Shown here: in pieces, positions 1 through 12,500 of the stretch | Layout of the letters: each line of letters starts with the position of its first letter | How positions within the stretch are numbered: the first letter of the stretch is position 1 | Assembly (NCBI GenBank): GCA_964023275.1 | Contig: OZ029913.1 | Location: 46,379,976 to 46,443,975 of the forward strand | Reading direction: 5' to 3' | Source of the DNA: Norana najaformis | Taxonomy: Eukaryota; Annelida; Clitellata; Crassiclitellata; Hormogastridae | Length of the DNA stretch: 64,000 nt | The notes under the pieces: model-generated | Told to the model about the DNA's origin: nothing | The model's input: the letters and a program-made list of their open reading frames with translations, nothing else | The model's database searches: none | Program-made: the position numbers and the translations under genes

Positions 1-1219
1 CTCTCACTTGCGGAGTTCCACAAGGCTCCGTTCTTGGACCTCTTCTGTTTATCCTCTACACTACCCCACTCAGTTCACTCATTAAAGCATCCTCCGTTGA
101 CCATCACCTCTATGCTGATGACACCCAACTATTCATCTCTTTCTCTCCAAATTGTTTCAATGAATCTACAGATCATATTTTTTGTGTGGTTAAACAAATC
201 TCCTCTTGGATGACATCTAATCTCTTATGCCTGAACCCATCTAAAACTGAATTCATACTTATCGGCCTACGTGACCAGCTCAAGAAAATTCCTGACCCCT
301 CTATCTCCCTCAGCCTGGACTCTGCCTCCACCCACACCTTTAATACTAACTCTTCTGTCCGTAATTTAGGTGTTATTTTCGACCAGAACCTTACTTTTTC
401 TGATCATATCACCCATCTTTCCCGCTCTTGCTTTATGCATATCCGCGACCTTCGCAGAATCCGTCCTATGCTTGACTTCAAAACCGCATCTATCATTGCC
501 ACATCCATAGTCCATGCAAAACTTGACTACTGCAATTCACTTTTCCTCAATATTGACACAACCCAGATAAATCGCCTACAAGCTATCCAGAATGCTCTCG
601 CACGTGCTGTCACCAAAACCCCCAAACACCATCACATCACCCCTGTTCTCAAATCACTGCACTGGCTTAAAATACCAGAACGAATAGAGTACAAAGTCTT
701 ATCCCTCACCTACAACACACTTCAATCCTCCCAACCCTCCTATCTTCGTCAATTATTTACTATCCAACCACTCCGTTCAACCCGCTCCTCATCTGTCCTA
801 ACACTTCTTCGCCCTCCCGTCACCTCATCCTTAAAATTTGGAAATCGCTCGATAGCCATAGCTGCCCCACCCCTTTGGAATAAACTCCCGCCAGAATTGC
901 GACAGTTGTCTGGTCAATCACACGAACTCACCAACATTTCACCTCTTTCAGTTTCTGCGCAGGTCTTTCACTCAAGACTGAAAACACTTCTTTTCCAGAA
1001 ATCTTATCCTGATTCTTCCTCTTCCTCTTATCTCTCTTCTCGCTTCAATTTCAAACATCATCCACCGTAGCCGTCCGACTGTCTGAGTGCCTGACTCCTG
1101 GATCTTGACCCTTTTGCCTATCGATTTTGTTTTGACTGAGCGCCTGTGAATAAGCTGGTTCCCGCAACTTAGCTTTCGTTGAGCGCTGTAGAAATCTCGA
1201 GATTACGATTACGATTACA
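1..1219 (+). mobile_element. L2-like LINE family A, copy A1 (3' part)
   Basis: Enters from the left edge in mid reverse transcriptase at [14 protein letters not shown] and runs through LYADDTQLF to the end of the ORF (stop at 1068-1070), a 3' UTR and an ATTACG-repeat tail. It is nearly identical to 36472-37690; I saw only single-base differences, for example at 180 and 921. The RT frame is open throughout. L2/CR1 membership is inferred from the RT and C-terminal motifs ([20 protein letters not shown]) and the short tandem-repeat tail. Confidence 0.93.
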
Positions 1220-1905
1220 GTGCCCAAAGAAAGCTAAGTTGCGGGAACCAGCTTATTCACAGGTGCTCAGTCAAAACAAAATCGATAGGCAAAAGGGTTT
1301 GGTTCCAGGTTAAGATCCAAGAGGCAGGCAGGCAGGCAGGCAGGCAAGCAGGCTAAGGTGGGTGGTGTTTGGAATCAGATCTGCCAGATAGATAAGGGGA
1401 AGAAGAGGAATCAGGATAGGATCTGCGAAACAAGAGTGTTTTCAATTTTGAATGGAAGACCTGCGGAGAAATTGCAAGGGGTGAAGCGATGGTGAGTTCG
1501 TAAGATGGATCAGGTAAATGTTGTAATTCTGGCAGGAGTTTATTCCAGAGAAGTGGAGCAGCTATGGCAATGGAGTGATTTTCAAATTTTAAGGATGAAG
1601 TGACAGGAGGGCAGAGAAGTGTTAGGGCAGACGGGGAGTGGGTTGAATTGAGTGGTTGGATTGTAAATAGCTGGTGAAGATAGGAGGGTTTGGAAGATTG
1701 AAGTATGTTATAGGTAAGTGATAGGACTTTATATTCGTTCAGGTATTTTAAGCCAGTGAAGTGATTGAGAACAGGAGTGATGTGATGGTATTTGGGAGGT
1801 TTGGTGATGGCACGAGTGAGAGTATTCTGGATAGCTTGAAGGCGATTTATCTGGGTTTTGTCTATATTCAGGAAAAGTCAATTACAGTAATAAAGTTTTG
1901 CATGG
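1220..1905 (-). mobile_element. L2-like LINE family A, copy A2 (old, 3' part)
   Basis: Reverse complement of the family A 3' UTR and C-terminal coding region, clearly more diverged than A1, with frame breaks. Its 3' end abuts the 3' end of A1, so the two lie tail to tail. Contains a GGCA microsatellite at about 1322-1350 grown from GGCA units in the 3' UTR. Confidence 0.85.
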
Positions 1906-3074
1906 ACTATGGATGTGGTTACTTATGACTGCATGATAGGCCACTTACAACTGCAAGAGAGCCAAAGCGATGTCGGAAGACACCAGTCTGTAGCCTGTAA
2001 TAGGGTGCCAGATAGAGCACATAAAGCTTCTTTAAGGGCTCGCTTGCCTGATGTTACCATCTTGGGAGCCAGACAAGAATACCCTGTATGTCGCGATGGA
2101 ACTTTATCCAATGTATGACCTCACCTATATTCATAGCCTCCAATTCTGGCCTTATCTGGTTCCAGGAGAATGCAAACATTCAGTGTCCCAACCATCAAAT
2201 TTCCTGAAAATGTGAAGCTTCTAGTCACCTTTCTCTAACTCATTCCGAAGTTTGCAGGGATTTCACTGGATGGCGACCTGAAAGGCCCTGCCACCCTTCC
2301 TGCCGTGCGAAGGGCTGCCCGCTTGGCAGCAGACCTGCAGACACTTATCTACAATCCTTATGAGTGACAACATCATAAACAATACATTAGCAGAACAGAA
2401 ATTCCACTTGCCAGGAAGGCATGGGTTGATGCAGACATCTTCTAGTGTGCCCTTAAGGGTCATTGTCTTCCTGGATTTAACATCTTGGTTGTCTACCATA
2501 CCTCCCCATGTCACCCACTCGGCAGTAGTTGGCTTGTTTAATGGCCGCCTGTACACGCCGTAAGACGCTCTCATCTTTGGGTGTCTGGGTCTGGGGTATT
2601 TGTGAGGAAGATAGTGCCACCCATCACCCCTGCACCCTGATGAGAGCTCTGCTGTTGGTCCATGACTGCTTATTTGCCTGGGTGGGGAATCCCTGCTTAT
2701 TTGGCAGCTAACCTCCTTACTGGAGGCCATTCCACTATCCACCACCTGTGGACGCATTGGGTTGCCAAATTCATATAGCTTACTTAGTCTGTTAACTGTA
2801 ACTGTAACTGATTTCATAAAATAAAATTCCCAAATGTGATGATTCCCACATAGACTCTTATCAGAAACATTCACGTAATTGTATGTAGAGACAGAGTGAG
2901 AGAGGAATGGAAAGTGGAAGGAAGAAGGCAAGGAGAAGGACACAGACGAGAAGGAAGAAGAAAAAGGAGAGGCAGGGGAAGGAGATGTTAGAGAGGACAA
3001 GGATAGGGAGGGAAAGAAGAAGAGCAGTTGCTTAAGTGAGGCTGCAGAGGTAGCCATAGGTATGAAGCATCTGC
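1906..3074. other. Unassigned sequence
   Basis: No coding region I can support. A long minus-strand open frame at 2263-3057 is low-complexity Ser/Pro/Phe sequence at one end and has no recognisable domain. Possibly degenerate repeat DNA. Confidence 0.4.
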
Positions 3075-3620
3075 ATGCAAGGTTTCTGTCTCTCTCTGTT
3101 ACTGTCTCTGTTTAATGCTCTCTCCCTCCTTCTTTCCCTCCCTCTGTTCCTACCTCCCTCCCTCTATCTTCCTCCCTCTCTCTCCTTACCTGCCTGCCTC
3201 TCCCTTCCTCTTCCCTGCTCCTCTCCATCTCTGTGTGTTAGTTTGGGAAAATGTCTGCATGCCCTTTAAGAACCTCAGGGTCATGTATACCTTTATCTTT
3301 CTCCCTCTCCTCCCATTTCAAGCCCTGCCCCTCTCCTCCCGCTTCTTTCCTCCAACTTTCCCTTCCCATCTTTTCCCCTCCAACGTCTTTACCCTCCCCA
3401 CCCACTTCCCCTCTCCTACCCTCCCCTTCTCTGCCTTGCCATCCCTCTCTCCCTCCCTTCTGCCCTCTCTCTATCTCTCTGAATTCCAACTATTTAATCC
3501 AACTATTTAATGTTTCTTTGGGGGGAAATCATCCAGGGCAATTTAGTTTGGCTCGGTGTATTCTAGATACACTACAGATGTGTGTGTGTGTGCGTGCGTG
3601 TGTTTGTTCACACACCTGCA
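2890..3620. repeat. Purine/pyrimidine-rich tract and TG microsatellite
   Basis: Purine-rich (GA/GGA) sequence at 2890-3025 is followed by a strongly pyrimidine-rich (CT/CCT) stretch at 3085-3480 and a TG/CG microsatellite at about 3579-3606. Open frames here on both strands are compositional artefacts. Mirror-like homopurine-homopyrimidine DNA can adopt triplex (H-DNA) structures; that is inference. Confidence 0.75.
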
Positions 3621-3949
3621 TGTGTGTCAGAAATTACTTTGTTCTTGCATTATTCCTGAGCCGGCATTGTATGTCATCTGTGTTGCCTCTATTTCTGTAC
3701 TAAGTTGACTGGACTACACATACAAGTATGCATCATAGGAAATTATATAGGACCTAAATAGATAATTGTGGCCTATAAACAGAGAGCACTGTGACCATTT
3801 AAATTAATTGGACAAAATTGTGTGACAGAAGGATACAATGAAAGGACTTTGACATTTATCAGAGAGTTTGTCTGTGAACTTTCTAATCACGCTAATATTT
3901 TGTGTTGCTATACAGAAAATTCAGAAGAGCCTTTGCTATACAAAAGACC

Positions 3950-5730
3950 CTAAGATTACAGGGAATTGAAAAGGGAAGTTCAGAGAAAGCTGAGGGAAGT
4001 TAAACAAGTGCGGCTTGAGGGTCTGTAAGGAGCTTGGAGGGAGCAGATCGCAAGGGAAACATGCAACGTTTTTTACCCCATAGTCAGGAAATTTCAACCT
4101 CAGTTATTCTGCATCCAGGCGGCATCAGATGAAATAATCATGGGAATTCGAAAATTGCAAATCTTTGGAGTGAGTATTGTGAAGCATTATATGATGACAG
4201 TTAGGTGAAAGACATTGACAGACAGTTTACACATGAACCAGCTCCACTAAAATCTGAGGTGGCTGGTGCAGTTGGTGAGACATCTAGTAGGTAGAGCACC
4301 AGTCCTGATGAGGTTCCTGTTGAGTTGTTCAAGTATGGTGGAGAAACAACAGTGGAAAGGATGCATCAAATATGTGAGGCATTATGGGAGACTGGGAATG
4401 GCCAGCAGATTGGACAAACTCAATTTTCATTCCTCTTCCAAAGAAATGTGATGTGAGACAAGGTATGAATTACCGGACCATAACCTTGGTCTCACATGCC
4501 AGTAAAATCATGCTTAAGATCATCCTGGAAAGGATTAGGATGAAGACAGAATCTGAGGTGGCAGATGAACATGAGCACTGGATTTTGTGGAGGAAGGGGA
4601 ACAAATCTTGGAACCATCATGCAGAAAACTAGAGAGCATCAGCAGCTTTGTTGATTCTAAGAAGGCTTTTGATTGTGTCTGACATAAGAATCTCTTGCTG
4701 GCTGTGATAAACATGGGTTGCCCTATTCTTATTGTCAGCCTGCTTGCTGGACTATACTGTAAACAGAGAACTAGAGTGAGAGCAGCTGGTACACTATCAC
4801 GAGGGTTCCATGTCAAGAAAGGGGTTTGACAGGGCTGTGTGATCTCACCATATTTATATATTCAACATCCTGGCAGAGATTGTCATGAGGGAAGTACTGG
4901 ACGGTTACGATGGTAAAATTCAAGTAGGAGGGAGAAGAGTTATAAATCTGCGGTGTGCTGATGATATTGATCTGTTGGCAACCTCTGAAGCGGAGCTGCA
5001 GGATATAGTGGATCGTCTTAACCGGGCAAGCAGCAAACAGGGTCTGTTGATTAATGTGAACAAACCCAGGATCATGGTAACAAATAATACAACCTGCTAC
5101 ATCAGAGTACAAGGTAATCAATTGGAGCAGGTTGACACATTTCCACGTCTTGGCTTACTTATAACCGAAGACTTTGACTGCAGTGAAGAGATTCGGTCAA
5201 GACTGGCAAAAGGACAAGTTGGTGGGGCAGCATTAAAGAATGTATGGAAAAGTCACAGCATATAGCTTGCAACAAAGATACGACTTCTGAAAGCTCTTGG
5301 ATGGAGAGTGGCACAGTATGGCTGTGAGAGCTAGACCGTAAAAAATATGAAGAGGCAAGAATTAACACATTTGAAAGGAAGTGTATGTGGCAGATTTTTA
5401 GAGTACTGTCATCTGCTAAGAAGACAAATGATGAGGGTTCTAGAACTGGCAGGAGTAGAGAGGAGTCTGCTTGGATTAATCAAAAAGAGGATGCTTTCGT
5501 TCTTTGAGCATGTGCTATGAAAGAGTGGAGTGCTTAGAGAAAGAGATCATCCAAGGCACAATTCCTGAATTGGGGAAGCCTCAGGATAACATGGACTGAT
5601 AACATCATGTCGTGGACTGAATTGTCGTTCAACCAGTTATTACAGGAGACAAGAGACAGAATCCGACAGCACAAAATTGTTTGTGGTGCAGCCAATCCTC
5701 AGTTGAAAGACAGTTGATGACAAGACAAGA
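3950..5730 (+). mobile_element. RTE-like LINE family E, copy E1 (degenerate)
   Basis: Frame-broken reverse transcriptase of the RTE-like type: linker region (about 3960-4240), NYRTITLVSHASKIMLKI (about 4468-4520), motif A FVDSKKAFDCV followed by a stop (about 4655-4685), QGCVISP, motif C as RCADDIDLL (YADD to CADD), and FPRLGLLITEDFDC. Several stops and frameshifts make it non-functional. E2 (46820-48058) belongs to the same family. Confidence 0.85.
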
Positions 5731-6511
5731 CAATACAGAATGTTCAAATCTGTCATGTTTCATGTGACAATATTCAAATCAGTCACCCTCAATGGAAATA
5801 CATCCTGCAAAGTTCAGTAAAGTTCAGAACCACTAATTATCCTGATGTCCAAACTTTAGATTGGTAGATAAGACAAAAGTTGCAAACTGCTGATGGGAGG
5901 CTATCAGATTAGTTTTTTTTAGTTTTTTTGTTTTTTTTGTTTGGCATTATGGCTGAATGTTATTTTGCAGTGTACATTGCTCTAGGTCTACAGAGTACAT
6001 TTCAATGCCTTTGTACAACAGTTGGCTGGGTTTGCTGGGTCTCTTGGGGATGTTCAATCCCTTTGTCCACATTAAAAAGTCAAGCTGCACAGTCTTAGAT
6101 GAATAAGTTCTGGTCTTGAGTCTTCCTTTTACATGAATCACCCTTCCAAAGTCAAATTTTGATAGAAATTTTCTAAAGATGTGCTCTAAATTGTTGGCAG
6201 CCGAGGTTGCATTCTGTTCTAGAAGGTCAGTCAGAGCCCAAATAGGATCTTATGGAGGATAATTAATCAAGCGTTAACAAGGTAAAGATCAAAGGACAGC
6301 CAACTATCCGCAGACAGACTGTTGAAGTATATTCCAGACGCTTGGCTCAGCCATCGGAAAACTTTTGATGAATTTGGTAGCAGCATTACAATTACAAGTA
6401 CTGTTTAATTATGGTAATCGAGATTAAACATGAAACATGATACCACATTATTACTTTGCATAGTTTAGCTTAATTTAGAAATTGATTTTAATTTCAGTTT
6501 TCTTATTCAAG
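5731..6511. other. Sequence upstream of ZCCHC4 exon 1
   Basis: No gene seen. AT-rich, with a T-rich run at 5912-5942. If the transcript starts near exon 1, the promoter should be in this interval, but I see no convincing TATA or initiator signal. Confidence 0.35.
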
Positions 6512-6587
6512 ATGAATGAAGAAGCATGTGGCAACGATGTATGCTTAGATATTGAAACCATTAAATCAGCACCACATTGTCCACATG
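6512..6587 (+). CDS. ZCCHC4: ZCCHC4 coding exon 1
   Basis: Encodes residues 1-25 plus the first base of codon 26, ending in the CPHG motif that opens the GRF zinc finger. The donor is GTAAGC at 6588. The Met at 6512 is the first in frame after a TTTCAG at 6491-6497, so the ATG may sit at the start of exon 2 of the transcript, behind a 5' UTR exon. The N-terminus is about 20 residues shorter than in vertebrates. Confidence 0.8.
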
Positions 6588-9500
6588 GTAAGCTGTTAGT
6601 AATTTTAATTGTAACTAATGTTCCTTCTAATTTTTTTCTGTGTGCACACTGGCCTACTGCATGGGCAGTAACTTTTGAGACCTGCACTCAGGTCCTTCTA
6701 AGAATGCGCATCGATTGGGCCTGAGCTAAATGGCAATAAAATTGGGTTGTACAAAAAGAAATAGACTGTCTGGACATGTCAAACATATTGAGATTCTCCC
6801 TAGTTTATCTTTGGGATCATACATGGAGAATATTCACAAGGATTTACTTACTTTGGACCATTTCCTCCCCTTTTCTGCATTTGACATTACCCTCCCCATC
6901 CCCTTTGCCAACGTCTGCACTACAACAGAGTACTAAGACCTATATATTAGGCTCATCTGTTGATCCTACAGAGCCAACTGAACTATGTAGTGGGGTACTT
7001 TGATACTGCCATGCCCATCAGTGGGACTCAATAATTTAGATTCAACACGGTATCAGCTGTCCGACTGAAGTTAATGTTTAAGGCAAAGGCCATGCCAAAT
7101 TTAGATTTGGGTATCTTCACGGCTGCTACTGAGTAGAACTAAACCGCTGTGCCTAGGGGTCATAAATATCTACAAGAATTGTAAATTGGAGCATATTATT
7201 ATGCCTTTGAGGCTGTCATCAATGAAATCTTCATAAAAATTAGTTAAGAAAAATATTTACACAACTTGTTTCTTTTGCCTAATTATCGATGTTCACTTTG
7301 CAACTTGGGGCACCAAGGGATTTGTTAAGGTTTATTGCAGGGCATCGTAATAAAATTGAAAATACAAATATTTAGCAGCAAAACCCTGCTTAAGGACTCC
7401 TACTGACCAAGAGTGACTTAAAACAAAGGTCTGCTTACATTGCAGACCGAGTCATGTGATATACCCGCAACCACTTACCAATTGGTGGAGGTGTCACTCA
7501 TAATCAGACCCCTGTATCAAGCACCCATCGTACAAAGGCTAGAATTTAGAGTACAGGCAGTGTGCACTCTGAGAATGGTGACAATTGATGACCAGCTATT
7601 TGGCCAAATGTATTGCACTGACCAAATGGGATAGAATCTTCACATTCTAGACTTGGCTTTGCAATACAGGGTATGGAAACTTTTGCCATCTGAGCATTGT
7701 AGGTCAAATATTCCTGAGGCTGTAACAGTTAGCTAACTTTAACTGTTAAGTAATCTGAATGCTCACAAAATGTGTGCGGATATGTCGTGTGACTTTTACG
7801 CTATGTTCAAAACATTTTTATGCATGAGCATGCACACAGCTTAGAAGGAAAATTGATTGTAACATAACATTTGAATGGCACCTCTTAACTCTCTCAGAGA
7901 CACTGTATGTTGCTGTCTGTCAGATGGAGAAAAAGAAATGTGTTGAAATTGTTGTTGTTGTTATTATTGTTATTATTATTGTTATTATTATTATTATTAT
8001 TAATATTATTGTTATTATTAGTGTATAGGCATTTTAGTTTTACAGCCCTTACAGCCTGGCCTGTCATGGACTTGCTTAGTAATGTCGCTACACTTGAAGG
8101 AGTGGTTAATAATTTGCATTTGAAAATGTGATAAAAATCAAATGAGTGCTTTATCAATACTGTACGAAAGATGTTATGGCTAATAAACTACTTTTGAACG
8201 ATTTTTTAACCTGAGTTTTTATTTTTGATGACGAGAGTTCTGGACTGATTCGGGACTGCTTGGAGCAAAGGTCTTTGATTTGACTGCACTAATCCAGCAA
8301 GAAATGGCACAGTTTGATGAAGGAGATTACAGAGGTCATTATGTATTTTATTGGTGAATTTATGCAGCACTTCTAACAGAACAGGCTGCTTAGTGGCACT
8401 TCTGGCATGATAGCTTTGCAAAGTTTAATTTGTTCAGAGCATTTATATAGTGCCCCTTCAAATATATACTTATATCATGGCCAATAGAAAATACAGATGA
8501 ATATATTATTAAGATCAGGCAGCAAGCAAGGGAACTGGCTATCAGCCCTCATATAGTGAGGCCAAGAAAGTGAAGTTGGCAGCACTTCTTACCTCTGACT
8601 GACTGTATGGTTTTTTACAGGGAATGTTCTGTTTTGGGCTGTTAAGCCGCCTCTTGTTTATGATCTTGGCCGCAGGTCCCACGCTCTTGTTTGAAAGGTA
8701 CATCAAACATGGCAAAAAGTCCATGCGACGGTTCTACGCCTGCTCCGCCAGCCGTGATCGCAAGTACTGCAGCTTCTACCAACTTGCAGATGACAAGAAA
8801 CTGAAACGAAAGTCAAGGGAAGAAGCGAAGGAGAAAGACTGGATTTCCTTTCCCTATACACATCAGGAGTGTGTTGAGAGGTGAGCTGCAATTGTGTTTT
8901 TTAACAGTTTTCTTTATGTTATAAGCCAGTGGTCACCAACCTTTTTTAAGCCAGGGGCCACCTTTGGAAATTCCAAAGAAATTTGGGGCCACCATAATTT
9001 TTGAATAAAAAATTGTAATAGCTGGTAATTTTGTACTACAAAATACCATTGACTACCGTATTTTCTGAAATTTAAGATGTGGTTTTTTACACGAACTTCT
9101 AGGGGTACGTTTTATTTAATGGTGCGACTTATGTGTGGAAATTTTATAAATTTTTAAAAGTAGCTATATATAGTTGGCAAAGACTGATAGCGATTTAAAT
9201 TAAATTAAGGGTCATTCCATGTCAAATCAGCCAATATTAAGGTGATTGTACTTCACACTGTCTTGGATTTTCATTAAATTTGGCACACATGTTTTACTAC
9301 CAGATATAAGAAATTTCTGAAACTTTACTTGTTTATCATAAAAAATGTTGGAATTACAGAATTTTAAACTTTTTTGACGTTTTGTGAATTCGTGAAAAAT
9401 TAAATGATTGACGAATTTTGACTTGCTATAAACCTGGAAATAATAAAGATAGAAGTCTGAAATTTGCGGCTTCTTATCGATTTTCTTGTTCTGATTATAA

Positions 9501-12500
9501 AAATGCAATTATCATCAGGGTATCTCCCACACTTTCAAAAATATGGAAAGGCAAACATTGCTCAGAAGCGAATTATTGCAGTTGTTTGATGGGCTACCAG
9601 CCACAATATTGGTGATATATACGTATGTTTGTAATAGCATGAGACTATGCCATATGAGGACTGATCTATGAGAAAGAGAGTTGTTGAAAAAGTTCAGCTG
9701 ATCTAACTTGATGATGAATTTTGTAGCCTATGTTAGCCTGTTTTAGGGTATTCTGTAACACCAAAATGTCAGTGTTGACAGTAAATGACACAGTTGAAAT
9801 TTGGTACATGAATTCATCATAACAAGGGCTAACTGTGGTGCAAATTACATGTTGGGGTCTTGATTCTAACCCCCCAGAGCCATGTCAATGAAGTTTGTGA
9901 TTTTATCGTATTTGCGAACTTTTACTGCAGATTACCTGTGCTGTAGTGTCATCATGCCCTTTCAGAATTGAGTAGAATTGACTCAAACTGGTGCTGATTA
10001 AAAAGATTAGATGTGGTGCAAATGCCACTTTAAATGCCTGGATACTTTCCACTGAATCATCTGAAGAAATTATACCTGTAAGCATTTTTGCCATGTCAAA
10101 TTGTTCAATGCAGTTCTGGAAATTTCATCAAAATCCAAGATAGTGTGGTGTACACCTCTTGTTGATTTAACATGGAATGATTTAAAAATCACATTTATGA
10201 AACACATAATATACATAGTGAAAACGATATTAGGCTTGCAGACACCAGTACAAGTCTGGATTTACTTACCACTACCAAATTGTATGACTTAGTCTTTATG
10301 GCAATGATGTAGATAACCATTGTCCACCACGTCTACATATGTAATTGAACTTATGTCTGATTTAGTGAAGCTACTGATTCTTAAGAATAAGTTTTGTGAA
10401 ATTGTTTCAAACTCGGGTCCTATGGAGTCGAATTGTTTCTGCACAGCTGATATGATGAACCAGGACATCAACATAAGAATGAATAATCAAATTAATCAGA
10501 TTGTCCTCCACTGGCAAATCTTCAATGTGTGATTGTAGACTGACAAAAAGCTGTTTTCTGGTCTAATATTTTCTAGTTGCCAATTTCATAGCTGGCAATT
10601 TTTCCATGAAGTCCTTTAGGAACTTACATTCTCCAGACACTGCTTGTCTCATAAATTTCTCCGTTACTCTGCAGATTGTGATTACATCTGTAGATGGCAC
10701 AACTTCTTATCCACTAGTAAAAGTGGATTTGTCATCTGTTACCACGCCACAGCAAGCTGTACAATGGATAAGTCAACAAAATTTTGTGGCAACAAAACCA
10801 CCAATGTACTTTATAACTTCTTCAGATATTCTGACATTTGTGTTGGGGAAATGTGAAATATATCTGAATTATCACACGCTTCTGTTGCTTTGGTTGCTTC
10901 TGAAATACTGCTTAGAAATTCACTATTTTTCAGTTGTCATTCGAACTGATTAATAATAATGGTTGAACTTGAAATAGATAGCATTCCTGTAGTATATTGG
11001 GCCAGGCAGTTGCCAGATTTGATGTTTCTAAGAGCATGATAAACTACTAGATGTTGTAAGTTTACATGAATTGACAAGCCTTTGGATTATTGTTATAGCC
11101 ACCTAGATAGACTTTGGATCACAATGAAAACATTTAAATTTGATTCTGACTAAGCTTGTATGTCAGGAAAATTTTTAAATTACTGTTGTCAGAATCAAGT
11201 GACATTCTGCTTAACTGAATCCTGCTTTGTAGGCATATTGTAGTGGTCTTGTTTCATTTTAACTAATTCTCTTTATCAAAATAGATTACTTACTTATTCA
11301 AATTAGATGTCTAAGTGCGCTATATAAATACTTGAGCCCACTGTGTGTTACAAACATTGATATTATGTTGCAGTACACCTTACTCAAGGACTTACTATTA
11401 TCATCAGTTTATAAATAGTAGCTTTATCAAAAACAGTTCTATGTAATTCGTCCAAAAAGTTCATTTACATTCATATAATGAAACAATTTAACTACCTTAC
11501 TTAAAAGGCCAACAAATTATATACACTAAAGATGTAGTAAAAATTAACCTCCCTTCCCCAAGATGAGATTCTCCATTTCAGTTTTCACTAAAGTCCTTCA
11601 ACAGAAGTATGGATCCGTTTCAACCTTTCACATGGCAGTGCAGTTTTCTCAGAGTCCTTCCACTTAAAGAGGGCAATATGGCGATTCCTCAGTGCCACAC
11701 TGGATTACCACTTGGTAGACAAGTAGTTAACTATTCAGTTCTTTCGATGAATTTTCAATTGAAAGTTCCACAATTCGACAACCAAACTCGACGATGAGTT
11801 AGTCCACAAGTTAACAAACTGAGATATCTGTTCAAGGTCTGTGGTTGATATTGGTTGCTTGAAATCTTTTTTCCCCAGAAAATTGTGGCTATTCAGAATA
11901 TCAAAACATTGATCGATAACCTCAATAGAGGCTGTTGTAGCCTGATAGCCTTGAAAGTTTTGTAGGGTAACCCTCTTTCTCTGGTCAACTCGATACGATT
12001 GAATCGGTCTTGGTTATTCACTTTACTAGCAAGTGGACATCAGTACAAACTTGGGGTTCGTCACCTACTATGATAATTAGAGGTCTTACTTAAGCTTGTA
12101 TTAGATATCTATGTGGAAATTACAAAGGTTTTGCAATTGCTCGCTATTTCCACTATCCACAACATTCAGTTATATTTGATTTAATGAAGTAAGTAAGTAA
12201 GTATATTCTTTATTAACCTATAGCTAATCGCACATCGGTTTACAAGTATTTAAGAACACAAGAAAAACTTAATATGCATACAACATCCTAATAATAAAAC
12301 ATTTACGTGTTAAATTATCAGCAGGAGGAATAATATGATCATGGGTGTGGGGCTGTAGGGAATCACTGAGGGTTTTAACTGGGGGGGTAGCTGATGTAAG
12401 ACATGGTTTGGGTTGTTCAAGCTTGCCTTAAAGAGATGAGCATCGGCTATGCCACAGAGTTCATTGAAATTTGGGGAGTCCCCAGGAAGATAGTGAAGAC

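Noticed and set aside
2263-3057. 264-codon minus-strand open frame
   Set aside because: One end is low-complexity Ser/Pro/Phe sequence from the purine tract and the rest has no recognisable domain or splice support.
3075-3703. Overlapping open frames on both strands in the CT-rich tract
   Set aside because: Produced by biased composition that lacks stop codons; not coding.
7894-8157. Open frames with poly-Asn and poly-Leu
   Set aside because: Translation of the TTG/TTA microsatellite.
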